Source: Mucilaginibacter saanensis
GTDB lineage: Bacteria; Bacteroidota; Bacteroidia; Sphingobacteriales; Sphingobacteriaceae
Assembly (NCBI RefSeq): GCF_014200575.1
Contig: NZ_JACHBZ010000002.1
Coordinates: 558,001-622,000, forward strand
DNA length: 64,000 bases
Direction: 5' to 3'
Under the pieces are notes generated by a model. It was not told where the DNA came from, did no database searches, and saw nothing but the letters and a program-made list of their open reading frames with translations. Both the position numbers and the translations under genes were made by a program. This document shows positions 1 to 8,116 of the stretch, piece after piece. The first letter of the stretch is position 1, and every line of letters starts with the position of its first letter.

Positions 1-1
1 T

Positions 2-1564
2 ATCGAGCATATTAAAGATTATGTGAACGCTAACAAAGACCCCTGGGAATTTCCGCACAGGGGAGGTCGTACTCAAAAAATGATTGACGATTATCCTGTG
101 TTAAAACGCGATTATCCATTAAACGAAACCAATCTTGATTATTGGGCAAGCGATAAGGATAGTCCTTACACGGAGGTCAAAAGATTTGACTGGTTCAGAG
201 GATATCATGTTGGTGGTCGCTCATTAATGTGGGGCAGGCAATCATACCGTTGGGCTGATGTTGATTTTGAAGCCAACTTAAAGGATGGTATTGCTGTTGA
301 CTGGCCTATACGTTATAAAGATGTTGCACCATGGTACAGCTATGCTGAGAAATTTGCAGGTATATCCGGTAATAAAGACGGTTTAGCCATTTTACCTGAC
401 GGCGATTTTATGCCGCCAATGGAAATGAACTGCGTTGAAAAAGACGTAGCCAAAAGATTAAAAGATCATTATAAAGAAGCACGGGATATGATCATTGGCC
501 GCACAGCCAATATCACCGTGCCGCATAACAACCGTACTAATTGCCAGTATCGTAACAAATGTTGGTTGGGTTGTCCGTTCGGTGCCTATTTCAGTACACA
601 ATCGGCTACTTTACCTGCCGCTATGGCTACGGGTAACTTAACCGTTCGTCCATGGTCAATCGTAACAAAAATTTTGTATGATAAGGATACCAAAAAAGCC
701 AAAGGTGTTGAGGTATTAGATGCAGAAACCAACCAGACCTATGAGTACTTTGCAAAAATTGTATTTGTTAATGCCTCTACCATTAATTCAGCCTGGATCT
801 TAATGAACTCGGCAACTGATGTTTGGGATGGCGGTTTAGGCAGCAGCAGTGGTGAATTGGGCCATAATCTGATGGATCACCATTTAGGTGTTGGTGCATC
901 TGGCAGATACGAAGGCTTTGAAGATAAGTACTATTTCGGACGCCGGGCAAATGGATTTTACATTCCCCGTTTTGCTAATCTTGGCGGCGATAAACGCGAT
1001 TTTATACGTGGTTTTGGTTATCAGGGTGGTGCAAACCGCGAAGGATGGAGCAGGGATATTGCTGAATTAAACATCGGTGGTGCCTTTAAAGACGCTTTAA
1101 CTGAGCCGGGTTCATGGTCTGTTGGTATGGGTGGTTTTGGCGAAACACTACCTTATCATGATAATAAAGTTACCATTGATAAAACCAAGAAAGATAAATG
1201 GGGCCTTCCGGTTGTTGCTATTGATGCCGAACTGAAAGACAATGAGAAAAAGATGCGTATTGCTATGGAAAACGAAGGAAAAGCAATGTTGGAAGCGGCA
1301 GGTGTTAAGGATGTGCAAACGCATAGCAGCAATCCATTTTTGGGTCGTGGTATTCACGAAATGGGAACCGCACGTATGGGCCGTGATCCAAAAACATCCG
1401 TATTGAACCAGTGGAATCAGGTTTGGGATGCTAAAAACGTATTTGTTACCGATGGATCATTCATGGTATCATCAGCATGTCAGAACCCCTCACTTACTTA
1501 TATGGCTATGACGGCACGTGCAGCAAACTATGCTGTTGAAGCTTTAAAAAAGAATGAGATCTAA
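2..1564 (+). CDS. GMC-family FAD sugar dehydrogenase, large subunit (5' partial)
   Basis: Flavoprotein dehydrogenase of the GMC family, of the type paired with gluconate 2-dehydrogenase subunit 3; such enzymes oxidise sugars or glycosides (including at C3) and pass electrons to cytochrome c. The reading frame is open to the left edge, and the GTG at 23 is internal (IEHIKDY is encoded before it), so the FAD-binding N-terminus lies outside the window. Visible are a Cys-rich segment (NCQYRNKCWLGCPFGA), the late HEMGTARMG motif, and the C-terminal GMC block with VTDGS and ACQNPSLTYMA, whose Asn and the preceding His would be the active-site pair. Gfo/Idh and subunit-3 genes follow on the same strand. 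Family assignment is firm. Glucoside 3-dehydrogenase activity is inferred from the DUF1080 hydrolase and cytochrome nearby. Confidence 0.88.
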   Translation: MEHIKDYVNANKDPWEFPHRGGRTQKMIDDYPVLKRDYPLNETNLDYWASDKDSPYTEVKRFDWFRGYHVGGRSLMWGRQSYRWADVDFEANLKDGIAVDWPIRYKDVAPWYSYAEKFAGISGNKDGLAILPDGDFMPPMEMNCVEKDVAKRLKDHYKEARDMIIGRTANITVPHNNRTNCQYRNKCWLGCPFGAYFSTQSATLPAAMATGNLTVRPWSIVTKILYDKDTKKAKGVEVLDAETNQTYEYFAKIVFVNASTINSAWILMNSATDVWDGGLGSSSGELGHNLMDHHLGVGASGRYEGFEDKYYFGRRANGFYIPRFANLGGDKRDFIRGFGYQGGANREGWSRDIAELNIGGAFKDALTEPGSWSVGMGGFGETLPYHDNKVTIDKTKKDKWGLPVVAIDAELKDNEKKMRIAMENEGKAMLEAAGVKDVQTHSSNPFLGRGIHEMGTARMGRDPKTSVLNQWNQVWDAKNVFVTDGSFMVSSACQNPSLTYMAMTARAANYAVEALKKNEI

Positions 1565-1592
1565 TTCAAAAGACATCAAATAAAAAACACCT

Positions 1593-3029
1593 ATGACTGA
1601 AGAAAAAGACAATAGCTCGCCCAATCCCAATCCATCGAGGCGGGAGTTTCTTAAAACAAGTACCATTGCTGCCGCAAGCTTTATGATCGTTCCCCGTTTT
1701 GTATTGGGTGGTAAAGGTTTTACAGCTCCAAGCGATCGTCTGATTATTGCCAGCGTTGGCGCCGGCGGTAAAGGACAGAGCGATATTGCTAATTTTTATA
1801 AAAGTGGTAAAGCCGAAATCGCATTTTTATGCGATGTGGATGACAGAAGATCGGCTAAAACCCGTGCAGATTTCCCTAAAGCCAAGTATTATAAAGACTG
1901 GCGCGAAATGTATGATAAGGAATCAAAACATTTTGATGCCGTATCAATTTCAACGCCAGATCATAACCATGCTATAATTACGTATCATGCCATGCAATTG
2001 GGTAAGCACGTATACGTGCAAAAACCTATGACGCATGATATTTGGGAGGCTCGCTTATTAACAGAGGCTGCAAAAAAATATAAAGTAGTTACACAAATGG
2101 GTAACCAGGGATCATCAAATGATGGTACCCGTCTGATGTCTGAATGGTATGATGCTGACCTGATTGGAGATGTGCATACCGTTTACTGCTGGACTAACCG
2201 TCCGGTATGGCCTCAGGGTATTGCGTGGCCTCAGCCAGACCCTAACGTTCCAAAAGAACTGGATTGGAACCTATGGTTGGGTACTGCTCCTAAAAAAGAT
2301 TATGTAGATAAACTGGTGCCGTTTAACTGGCGCGGATGGTGGGATTACGGAACCGGCGCCTTGGGCGATATGGGCTGCCACCTTGTTGAAGCCCCTTTCC
2401 GTGTACTGGGTTTACAATATGTTAAAGATGTGCAAGCCAGTGTAGGCAGTGTTTATGTTGATGAGTTTAAAAAAGGCCATTTCCCTGAAAGCTGTCCTCC
2501 GTCAAGCCACATCACTTTAACTTTCCCTAAAACCGATAAAACCAAAGGGGATGTAACCATGCACTGGATGGATGGTGGTATTACACCTGAAAGACCAAAT
2601 GAGCTGCTTGCAAATGAAAAATTTGGCGGCGAAGAGGGTAATGGTACGCTGTTTATTGGTACAAAAGGTAAAATGTATGCCAGTACTTATTCTGATGCTG
2701 CAACACTGTTGCCTAAATCACTTACTCAAAGTGCTAAGGCACCTGAGAAATGGAAAAGGGTACCTGGGGGCGCTGAAGGTCACTATGCACAATGGGTTGA
2801 AGGCTGTATAGCAGGATACGGTAAAACCGAACTAAGCTCATCGTTTGATAAAGCAGGTCCGCTTACCGAAGCATTGTTAATGGCTAACCTTGCTGTACGT
2901 GGTCATGATCTTAAGGGCGGCGATGTGAAGTTGTTATGGGATAATAAAGCCATGAAGGTTACCAATTTTGACGCAGTTAACCAATATATTCAGAGAGATT
3001 ATCCTGAAGGATTTAAATTAAAAGCATAA
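1593..3029 (+). CDS. Tat-exported Gfo/Idh/MocA family oxidoreductase
   Basis: NAD(P)-dependent sugar oxidoreductase family protein of 478 aa. The N-terminus carries a twin-arginine signal (SRREFLKTS followed by an Ala-rich hydrophobic stretch), so it is probably exported folded with bound cofactor. A Rossmann fold follows (SVGAGGKG, then FLCDVDD at the end of beta-2) and the family EKP-like motif appears as YVQKPMTHD. The long C-terminal domain contains GDMGCHLVEAPF. It begins 29 bases after the GMC gene and is probably co-transcribed. Exported Gfo/Idh proteins with tightly bound NAD occur in Bacteroidota sugar loci. The substrate is unknown; a 3-keto sugar or glycoside is inferred from context. 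Confidence 0.9.
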   Translation: MTEEKDNSSPNPNPSRREFLKTSTIAAASFMIVPRFVLGGKGFTAPSDRLIIASVGAGGKGQSDIANFYKSGKAEIAFLCDVDDRRSAKTRADFPKAKYYKDWREMYDKESKHFDAVSISTPDHNHAIITYHAMQLGKHVYVQKPMTHDIWEARLLTEAAKKYKVVTQMGNQGSSNDGTRLMSEWYDADLIGDVHTVYCWTNRPVWPQGIAWPQPDPNVPKELDWNLWLGTAPKKDYVDKLVPFNWRGWWDYGTGALGDMGCHLVEAPFRVLGLQYVKDVQASVGSVYVDEFKKGHFPESCPPSSHITLTFPKTDKTKGDVTMHWMDGGITPERPNELLANEKFGGEEGNGTLFIGTKGKMYASTYSDAATLLPKSLTQSAKAPEKWKRVPGGAEGHYAQWVEGCIAGYGKTELSSSFDKAGPLTEALLMANLAVRGHDLKGGDVKLLWDNKAMKVTNFDAVNQYIQRDYPEGFKLKA

Positions 3030-3112
3030 TAACAGGTAATTACAGATTTAGTGTATTTGAGTTCATTAAATCTGTAACCTGCTAAATCACTAATTAAAAA
3101 AATAACTAAATC

Positions 3113-3679
3113 ATGAATAGAAGAGAAGCTATAGGCAGGGTTGGTTTAATACTTGGAGGTACAATAATAGGAGCTGACTATTTCCTTTCGGGATGTAAAT
3201 CAACTTCTAAAAAAGTTAACGAACTGTTTGATCAGGACAACGTTGCTTTCTTTAACGAAGTTGGCGAAACTATTTTGCCGGCCACTAATACTCCAGGTGC
3301 AAAAGCAGCCAACATTGGTAATTTTATGGCCCTGATGGTTCAGGATTGCTATACTCCGGCAGATCAAAAGATATTTGTAAAAGGTATATCTGATCTTGAC
3401 GAAGCCAGCAATAAAAAGTTTGGTAAAAAGTTCATGGAGGCTGATGCCAAACAACGTACCGAACTGCTTACTGATCTGGATGCAGAGCAAAAAGCATATA
3501 CTAAAACTAAAAAACCGGAGGATCCAAACCATTATTTCAGGATGATGAAAGAGTTAACCTTGCTGGGCTTCTTCACATCTGAGGTTGGTGCAACCAAAGC
3601 ATTACGCTATGTAGCTGTACCCGGACATTATGACGGATGTATACCTTATAAAAAGGGTGATAAAGCTTGGGCTACCTGA
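3113..3679 (+). CDS. Gluconate 2-dehydrogenase subunit 3 family protein
   Basis: Small partner subunit (188 aa) of GMC-type dehydrogenases. The N-terminus MNRREAIGRVGLILGG is a Tat-like signal that ends in LSGC, which could act as a lipobox, giving a membrane-anchored periplasmic subunit. The body contains FFNEVGETILPATNTPGAK, the characteristic start of the subunit-3 domain, and ends near YDGCIPY. In known complexes this subunit carries the large flavoprotein across the membrane and stabilises it. Its presence two genes after the GMC large subunit supports a functional complex, with the cytochrome at 7636-8082 as a likely electron acceptor. Length is normal for the family. Confidence 0.88.
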   Translation: MNRREAIGRVGLILGGTIIGADYFLSGCKSTSKKVNELFDQDNVAFFNEVGETILPATNTPGAKAANIGNFMALMVQDCYTPADQKIFVKGISDLDEASNKKFGKKFMEADAKQRTELLTDLDAEQKAYTKTKKPEDPNHYFRMMKELTLLGFFTSEVGATKALRYVAVPGHYDGCIPYKKGDKAWAT

Positions 3680-3690
3680 TAATTAAATGT

Positions 3691-3790
3691 GTTGATTAGG
3701 TGAGTAGTGTTTCGGATATTTTGGAATGATTGACTTATCCATAGCGATTCTATGAATCGCTATGGATTTGCCTTGCTCACTTAATCCAAC
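3691..3790. repeat. Nested inverted repeat with a perfect 14-bp hairpin
   Basis: Intergenic DNA between the subunit-3 gene and the next Gfo/Idh gene. The inner arms at 3737-3750 and 3754-3767 are perfectly complementary over 14 bp with a 3-nt loop (TAT). Outer arms at 3691-3704 and 3776-3790 (GTTGATTAGGTGAG against CTCACTTAATCCAAC) are imperfectly complementary. No T-run follows the inner stem, so it is not a textbook terminator. It could be an mRNA processing or stabilising hairpin inside the operon, or a small mobile palindrome. Confidence 0.7.
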
Positions 3791-3811
3791 CAAATCAACC
3801 AAAACACAACA

Positions 3812-4963
3812 ATGAAACTAAGATTAGGAATGATCGGAGGCGGTCAGGGCGCATTTATTGGTGCCGTACATCGTATTGCCGCGCGTATTGATGGTGAATA
3901 TGAACTGGTTTGCGGCGCATTTAGCAGCAATCCCGAAAAATCGCAGGCCAGCGGTTTATTGCTGGGTTTATCCCCCAACCGTATCTATAATTCATACACC
4001 GAACTTATTGAGAAAGAAAAACAACTGCCAGAAAACGAGCGTGTACAGGTAATTAGTATTGTAACACCTAATCACGTACACTTTGCCCCGGCTAAAATGG
4101 CGCTTGAAAACGGTTTTCATGTTGTTTTGGATAAACCGATGACCTTTTCTCTGGCTGAGGCTAAGGAGCTGGATAAGGTAGTTAAGGCAACAGGTAAGCT
4201 GTTTTGTCTTACACATACTTATACCGGCTACCCGATGGTTAAAGAGGCCAGGCAACTTATTAAAGCAGGCAAATTGGGCACTATCCGCAAAGTATATGTA
4301 GAGTATCCACAAGGATGGCTTAGCAGCTTTTTGGAGGGTGACGATAATAAGCAGGCTTCATGGCGCACCGATCCGGGTAAAAGCGGTATTGCAGGTGCTA
4401 TGGGCGATATTGGTACTCATGCTTTTAATCTTGCTGAATATGTAACGGGCCTGGAAGTAACTCAAATTTGTGCCGATATCAATGTAGTTGTTGAAGGACG
4501 CCAACTTGACGATGATGGCGCTGCCTTACTTAAATTCAATAACGGTGCAAGCGGCGTGCTAACGGCTACACAAATTGCTGCCGGCGAAGAAAATAACGTT
4601 AAGATAAGAGTTTATGGCGAAAAAGGTGGCTTGGAATGGCATCAGGCAGATGCCAACTCCTTAACCGTGATGTACACTGATAAACCAATGGAAGTATGGC
4701 GCACAGGAGGTGGTTACACCAGCTCATTTGCGCAGCATAATACGCGTACGCCTGCAGGTCACCCTGAGGGATATCTGGAAGCATTCGCCAATTTGTATCG
4801 CAACTTTGCCCTAACAGTTAAGGCGGGTATAGAAGGCGAAGTGGCTTCGCCAGAGGCGCAGGATTATCCTGGCATTCAGGAAGGTGTCAGAGGCATGGCA
4901 TTTATTGAAAATGTGATTGCCTCGGGGAAATCAGACAAAAAATGGACCGAATTTTCTATTTAA
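3812..4963 (+). CDS. Gfo/Idh/MocA family oxidoreductase (cytoplasmic)
   Basis: A 383-aa NAD(P)-dependent dehydrogenase. The protein starts directly with the Rossmann strand (LRLGMIGGGQGAFIGAVH) and has no signal peptide, so unlike the 1593-3029 paralogue it acts in the cytoplasm. The EKP-type catalytic Lys motif appears as VVLDKPMTFSLAEA near residue 110. The C-terminal domain has GDIGTHAFNLAEYVTG, whose His is typical of the active site. It is followed after 6 bases by a sugar isomerase/epimerase-like gene, a pairing common in inositol- and keto-sugar catabolism. It probably reduces or oxidises the imported sugar; the exact substrate is not readable from the sequence. Confidence 0.9.
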   Translation: MKLRLGMIGGGQGAFIGAVHRIAARIDGEYELVCGAFSSNPEKSQASGLLLGLSPNRIYNSYTELIEKEKQLPENERVQVISIVTPNHVHFAPAKMALENGFHVVLDKPMTFSLAEAKELDKVVKATGKLFCLTHTYTGYPMVKEARQLIKAGKLGTIRKVYVEYPQGWLSSFLEGDDNKQASWRTDPGKSGIAGAMGDIGTHAFNLAEYVTGLEVTQICADINVVVEGRQLDDDGAALLKFNNGASGVLTATQIAAGEENNVKIRVYGEKGGLEWHQADANSLTVMYTDKPMEVWRTGGGYTSSFAQHNTRTPAGHPEGYLEAFANLYRNFALTVKAGIEGEVASPEAQDYPGIQEGVRGMAFIENVIASGKSDKKWTEFSI

Positions 4964-4969
4964 AAAAAT

Positions 4970-6022
4970 ATGACTACAGTAAAAGGACCAGCAATATTTA
5001 TAGCGCAGTTTATAGGCGATACCGCACCGTTTAATAGTCTTGAATCTATTTGTAAATGGGCCGCCGGGTTGGGTTACAAAGGGGTGCAGTTGCCAACCAA
5101 TGACGCCCGCTTTATTGATCTTCGGAAAGCAGCCGAAAGCAAAGCTTATGCTGATGAGATAAAAGGCATCGTAAACGCAGCAGGATTGGAAATTACTGAG
5201 CTATCAACTCACCTTCAAGGGCAGCTGGTAGCCGTAAACCCGGTGTATGATGCGCTTTTTGATGCATTTGCTTCCGAAGCTTACCGTAACAATCCGGCTG
5301 AGCGACAAAAATGGGCTGTTCAGCAGTTAAAATACGCTGCACAGGCATCAAAAAATTTGGGGTTGAATGCCTCTGTGACGTTTAGTGGTGCATTGCTTTG
5401 GCCCATGGTTTACCCGTGGCCGCAACGTCCTGCCGGTATAGTAGAAACCGGATTTGAAGAACTTGCCAAACGTTGGAAACCTATTCTTGACGTTTATGAA
5501 GAAAACGGTGTAGACCTGTGTTATGAGCTGCACCCGGGTGAGGATTTGCATGACGGTATAACGTTTGAGATGTTTTTAGATAAGGTAGGTCATCATAAAC
5601 GTGCCAATATATTGTATGATCCATCACACATGGTGCTGCAGTGTCTTGATTACCTGGAGTTTATTGATATCTATCATGAGCGTATTAAAATGTTCCATGT
5701 TAAGGATGCCGAATTTAATCCAACAGGTCGTCAGGGTGTTTATGGTGGTTACCAGAACTGGATTGATCGCGCAGGCCGTTTCCGCTCACTGGGCGACGGA
5801 CAGGTTGACTTTAAAGGAATATTCAGTAAACTAGCCCAGTACGATTATAAAGGCTGGGCGGTATTAGAATGGGAATGCGCGCTTAAACATCCGGAAGATG
5901 GGGCAAGAGAAGGTGCCACCTTTATTAAGGATCATATTATCAGGGTTACCGAACGTGCGTTTGATGATTTTGCGGCATCTGGCTCAGATGATGCTTTTAA
6001 TCGCAAAACGTTGGGAATTTAA
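4970..6022 (+). CDS. Sugar phosphate isomerase/epimerase-like TIM-barrel protein
   Basis: Xylose-isomerase-like (AP endonuclease 2 family) TIM barrel, 350 aa, without a signal peptide. Metal-binding residues are suggested by CYELHPGEDLHD, LYDPSHMVLQ, MFHVKDAEF and VLEWECALKHPEDG, which supply the usual Glu, Asp/His, His and Glu positions along the barrel. The gene starts 6 bases after the Gfo/Idh gene stop, indicating translational coupling. Family members isomerise or epimerise keto sugars, or dehydrate inosose. Here it most likely handles the keto-sugar made or used by the preceding oxidoreductase. Specificity is unknown. Confidence 0.88.
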   Translation: MTTVKGPAIFIAQFIGDTAPFNSLESICKWAAGLGYKGVQLPTNDARFIDLRKAAESKAYADEIKGIVNAAGLEITELSTHLQGQLVAVNPVYDALFDAFASEAYRNNPAERQKWAVQQLKYAAQASKNLGLNASVTFSGALLWPMVYPWPQRPAGIVETGFEELAKRWKPILDVYEENGVDLCYELHPGEDLHDGITFEMFLDKVGHHKRANILYDPSHMVLQCLDYLEFIDIYHERIKMFHVKDAEFNPTGRQGVYGGYQNWIDRAGRFRSLGDGQVDFKGIFSKLAQYDYKGWAVLEWECALKHPEDGAREGATFIKDHIIRVTERAFDDFAASGSDDAFNRKTLGI

Positions 6023-6039
6023 AGAATTATATATGCCAT

Positions 6040-6114
6040 TGCGAGCGAAGCATGGTAATCTCATGCCCAAAAGTGCAGCTATGCTCGGTGTGCGATTGCC
6101 ACGTTTCGCTCGCA
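6040..6114. repeat. Imperfect inverted repeat, REP-like element
   Basis: In the 168-base gap before the MFS gene. The left arm at 6040-6063 begins TGCGAGCGAAGCATGG; the right arm at 6091-6114 is its near-perfect reverse complement (about 20 of 24 positions), separated by 27 bases. It is GC-rich compared with the flanking AT-rich DNA. I recall closely similar GCGAGCGAAGCGTGGCAATC palindromes scattered in Sphingobacteriaceae genomes, so it is probably a dispersed repeat, though only one copy was noticed in this window. Confidence 0.7.
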
Positions 6115-6190
6115 GTTATATTAAAGAGATTAATAAAAGCATATATTTGGTATACCAATTAACCAATTAATTTAACCTAAATATCTTTAA

Positions 6191-7498
6191 ATGCAAACTA
6201 TTAACCGCACGCAGCTCTTCAGAGCCAGCTGCTTATCCCTGTTGGTAACATCCCTGTCATTTGGTATCCGTGCAGGTATATTGAATGACCAGGGTGTAAG
6301 ATTTCACTTGAATGCCTCAGAACTTGGCACTATTGCAGCAACCGCTTTTTGGGGTTTTCCGCTGGCTATTATTGTGGGCGGTTTTATTGTAGATATTATC
6401 GGTATGAAAAAGCTGCTGGTGTCTGCATTTGTTTTTCATTTAGTAGGTATTTTGCTTACCATTTTTGCAAACGGATATTGGACTTTGTTTCTGTCAACCC
6501 TGATGATCGGGATTGCCAATGGCACGGTTGAGGCCTCCTGTAATCCGTTAGTGGCTTCGTTATATACTGATAATAAAACTACTAAGCTTAATCACTTTCA
6601 TCTTTGGTTTCCTGCAGGTATTGTTATCGGTACGTTGATCGTGTTTGGCCTTGATAATGCATTGGCTCACGGCGTATCTCCTAAACCTTATTGGATCTCT
6701 CAATTGGAAGTTGCTATTATGCTTATTCCGACACTGATCTACGGGTTTCTTTTCTCCAAGTTGGAATTTCCTGTTACCGAACGGGTATCTGCAGGTGTAA
6801 GTACGGGCGACATGTACAAAGCCCTGGTTAATCCATTATTCCTGTTTATGATCATCTGTATGTTTGGTACAGCTATTACAGAATTATTTACCAACCAGTG
6901 GACAGATGTATTGTTCAAAACAGTTACTGATAATGCCATTTTAGTTTTAACTTTTGTGGCATCGGTACAGGTATTGGGCCGGGCTTTTGCCAGTCCTATT
7001 GTACACCGGCTCGCTCCGCAGGGAGTATTGCTTATTTCTGCAATTTTGTCTGCGCTGGGAATATATCTCATGGTTCATTTACACGGCGATGCCATTTATT
7101 TTGCTGCTGTTGTTTTTGGCTTGGGAGTTGCGTTTTTCTGGCCTTGTATGATAGGGTTTGTAGCAGAGAATCTGCCGCGTACCGGAGCCGTGGGGTTAAA
7201 CCTGATGGGCGGAGCGGGGATGTTCGCCGTATCAATTTATATGATATTTATGGGCGGATATTATGATGGCATCATGGTGCAGAAATTGCCCCCCGGAGCC
7301 AACATAGATGCTTACCGATCGGCAGCTGCCGGTACAGATATGGCCAAAGCTTTTGATGCCGCAAGATCAGCAGCCGGCCCCGAAGTGTTGAATACAACCT
7401 TTATCATTCCGGTAATTTTGGTAGTGGCTTTTACGGGTTTGTTATTTTATATGCGGTCAAGGAAAAAAACAACACCTTTGGCTACAATTACAGTGTAA
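6191..7498 (+). CDS. MFS sugar transporter
   Basis: Major facilitator superfamily permease of 435 aa with about 12 hydrophobic segments and the usual long central cytoplasmic loop near residues 195-215. The N-terminal half resembles the FucP/glucose-galactose type (GIRAGILNDQG in the first periplasmic region, TLMIGIANGTVEASCNPL in the fourth/fifth helices). It lies in the oxidative sugar cluster between the TIM-barrel and cytochrome c genes. It probably imports the sugar or keto-sugar released in the periplasm by proton symport; the actual substrate is unknown. A 168-base gap with a palindromic element separates it from the upstream gene. Confidence 0.85.
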   Translation: MQTINRTQLFRASCLSLLVTSLSFGIRAGILNDQGVRFHLNASELGTIAATAFWGFPLAIIVGGFIVDIIGMKKLLVSAFVFHLVGILLTIFANGYWTLFLSTLMIGIANGTVEASCNPLVASLYTDNKTTKLNHFHLWFPAGIVIGTLIVFGLDNALAHGVSPKPYWISQLEVAIMLIPTLIYGFLFSKLEFPVTERVSAGVSTGDMYKALVNPLFLFMIICMFGTAITELFTNQWTDVLFKTVTDNAILVLTFVASVQVLGRAFASPIVHRLAPQGVLLISAILSALGIYLMVHLHGDAIYFAAVVFGLGVAFFWPCMIGFVAENLPRTGAVGLNLMGGAGMFAVSIYMIFMGGYYDGIMVQKLPPGANIDAYRSAAAGTDMAKAFDAARSAAGPEVLNTTFIIPVILVVAFTGLLFYMRSRKKTTPLATITV

Positions 7499-7568
7499 AA
7501 AGTACACCTATTTAGCATAAAAGTTGTATTTTTCGCCTTCATTAATCAATCATTAAAAACCAGAAATA

Positions 7569-7615
7569 AACCGTCAGGTACAAAAAAACCAAAACAGATA
7601 CAATCCTGACAGGTT
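7569..7615. other. Inverted repeat upstream of the cytochrome c gene
   Basis: AACCGTCAGG at 7569-7578 pairs with CCTGACAGGTT at 7605-7615 with one bulged base, leaving an A-rich loop of 26 bases. It sits just before the cytochrome c start at 7636. It may be a 5'-UTR structure or an operator; no protein can be assigned. Confidence 0.4.
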
Positions 7616-7635
7616 ATTATTAAAAACGAAAATTT

Positions 7636-8082
7636 ATGAAAAAGGCTTTTTTTATTCTTTGTATAAGTGCAGTAGTTACTGCCTGTGGTGGCAATTCATC
7701 AGATAAAAGTACCGGTGGTAGCGATAGCACCAATGCTGCAAATCAAACTGCAAAAGCAACAAACTCTGATGCCGACACCAATGCTACAAAAACAGGTACC
7801 GAAGCTGCAGGCGGATCAGCGGGATCAACTGCTGGCGCAAGTTTACTGGCCGCATCTGATTGTAATACCTGCCATAAGGTTGACACCAAGGTAATAGGCC
7901 CTGCATTTCAGGACATAGCGGCTAAATATCCGGCAACTGATGCCAATATTGAAACACTTGCTAAAAAAGTGATCAGCGGTGGTAAAGGTAACTGGGGCGA
8001 TATCCCAATGTCTGCACACCCAACTTTATCTGAAAGCGATGCTAAAGAAATGGTTAAATATGTGCTATCATTAAAAAAATAA
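7636..8082 (+). CDS. Lipoprotein cytochrome c, class I
   Basis: A 148-aa periplasmic electron carrier. The signal peptide ends in the lipobox VVTAC (Cys about 17), so the protein is lipid-anchored. A low-complexity Ser/Thr/Asn/Ala/Gly tether spans about residues 19-70. The heme domain has the CxxCH site CNTCHK with the distal Met ligand probably in IPMSAHP. The sequence KVIGPAFQDIAAKY is typical of small monoheme cytochromes. Location in the dehydrogenase cluster suggests that it accepts electrons from the GMC/subunit-3 complex. Confidence 0.9.
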   Translation: MKKAFFILCISAVVTACGGNSSDKSTGGSDSTNAANQTAKATNSDADTNATKTGTEAAGGSAGSTAGASLLAASDCNTCHKVDTKVIGPAFQDIAAKYPATDANIETLAKKVISGGKGNWGDIPMSAHPTLSESDAKEMVKYVLSLKK

Positions 8083-8116
8083 GAATCTTACCAATTATAA
8101 ACCTTACTAAATTATT

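Noticed and set aside
23..1564. GTG at 23 as the true start of the GMC gene
   Set aside because: The frame is open to the window edge with plausible coding sequence, and the family's N-terminal FAD-binding domain is missing.
3200..3532. A 110-aa - strand reading frame under the subunit-3 gene
   Set aside because: It is fully antisense to a gene with clear family motifs; composition is that of a shadow frame.
5898..6170. A 90-aa reading frame over the end of the TIM-barrel gene and the palindrome
   Set aside because: It is out of frame with the real gene, has no recognisable domain and half of it is the inverted repeat.
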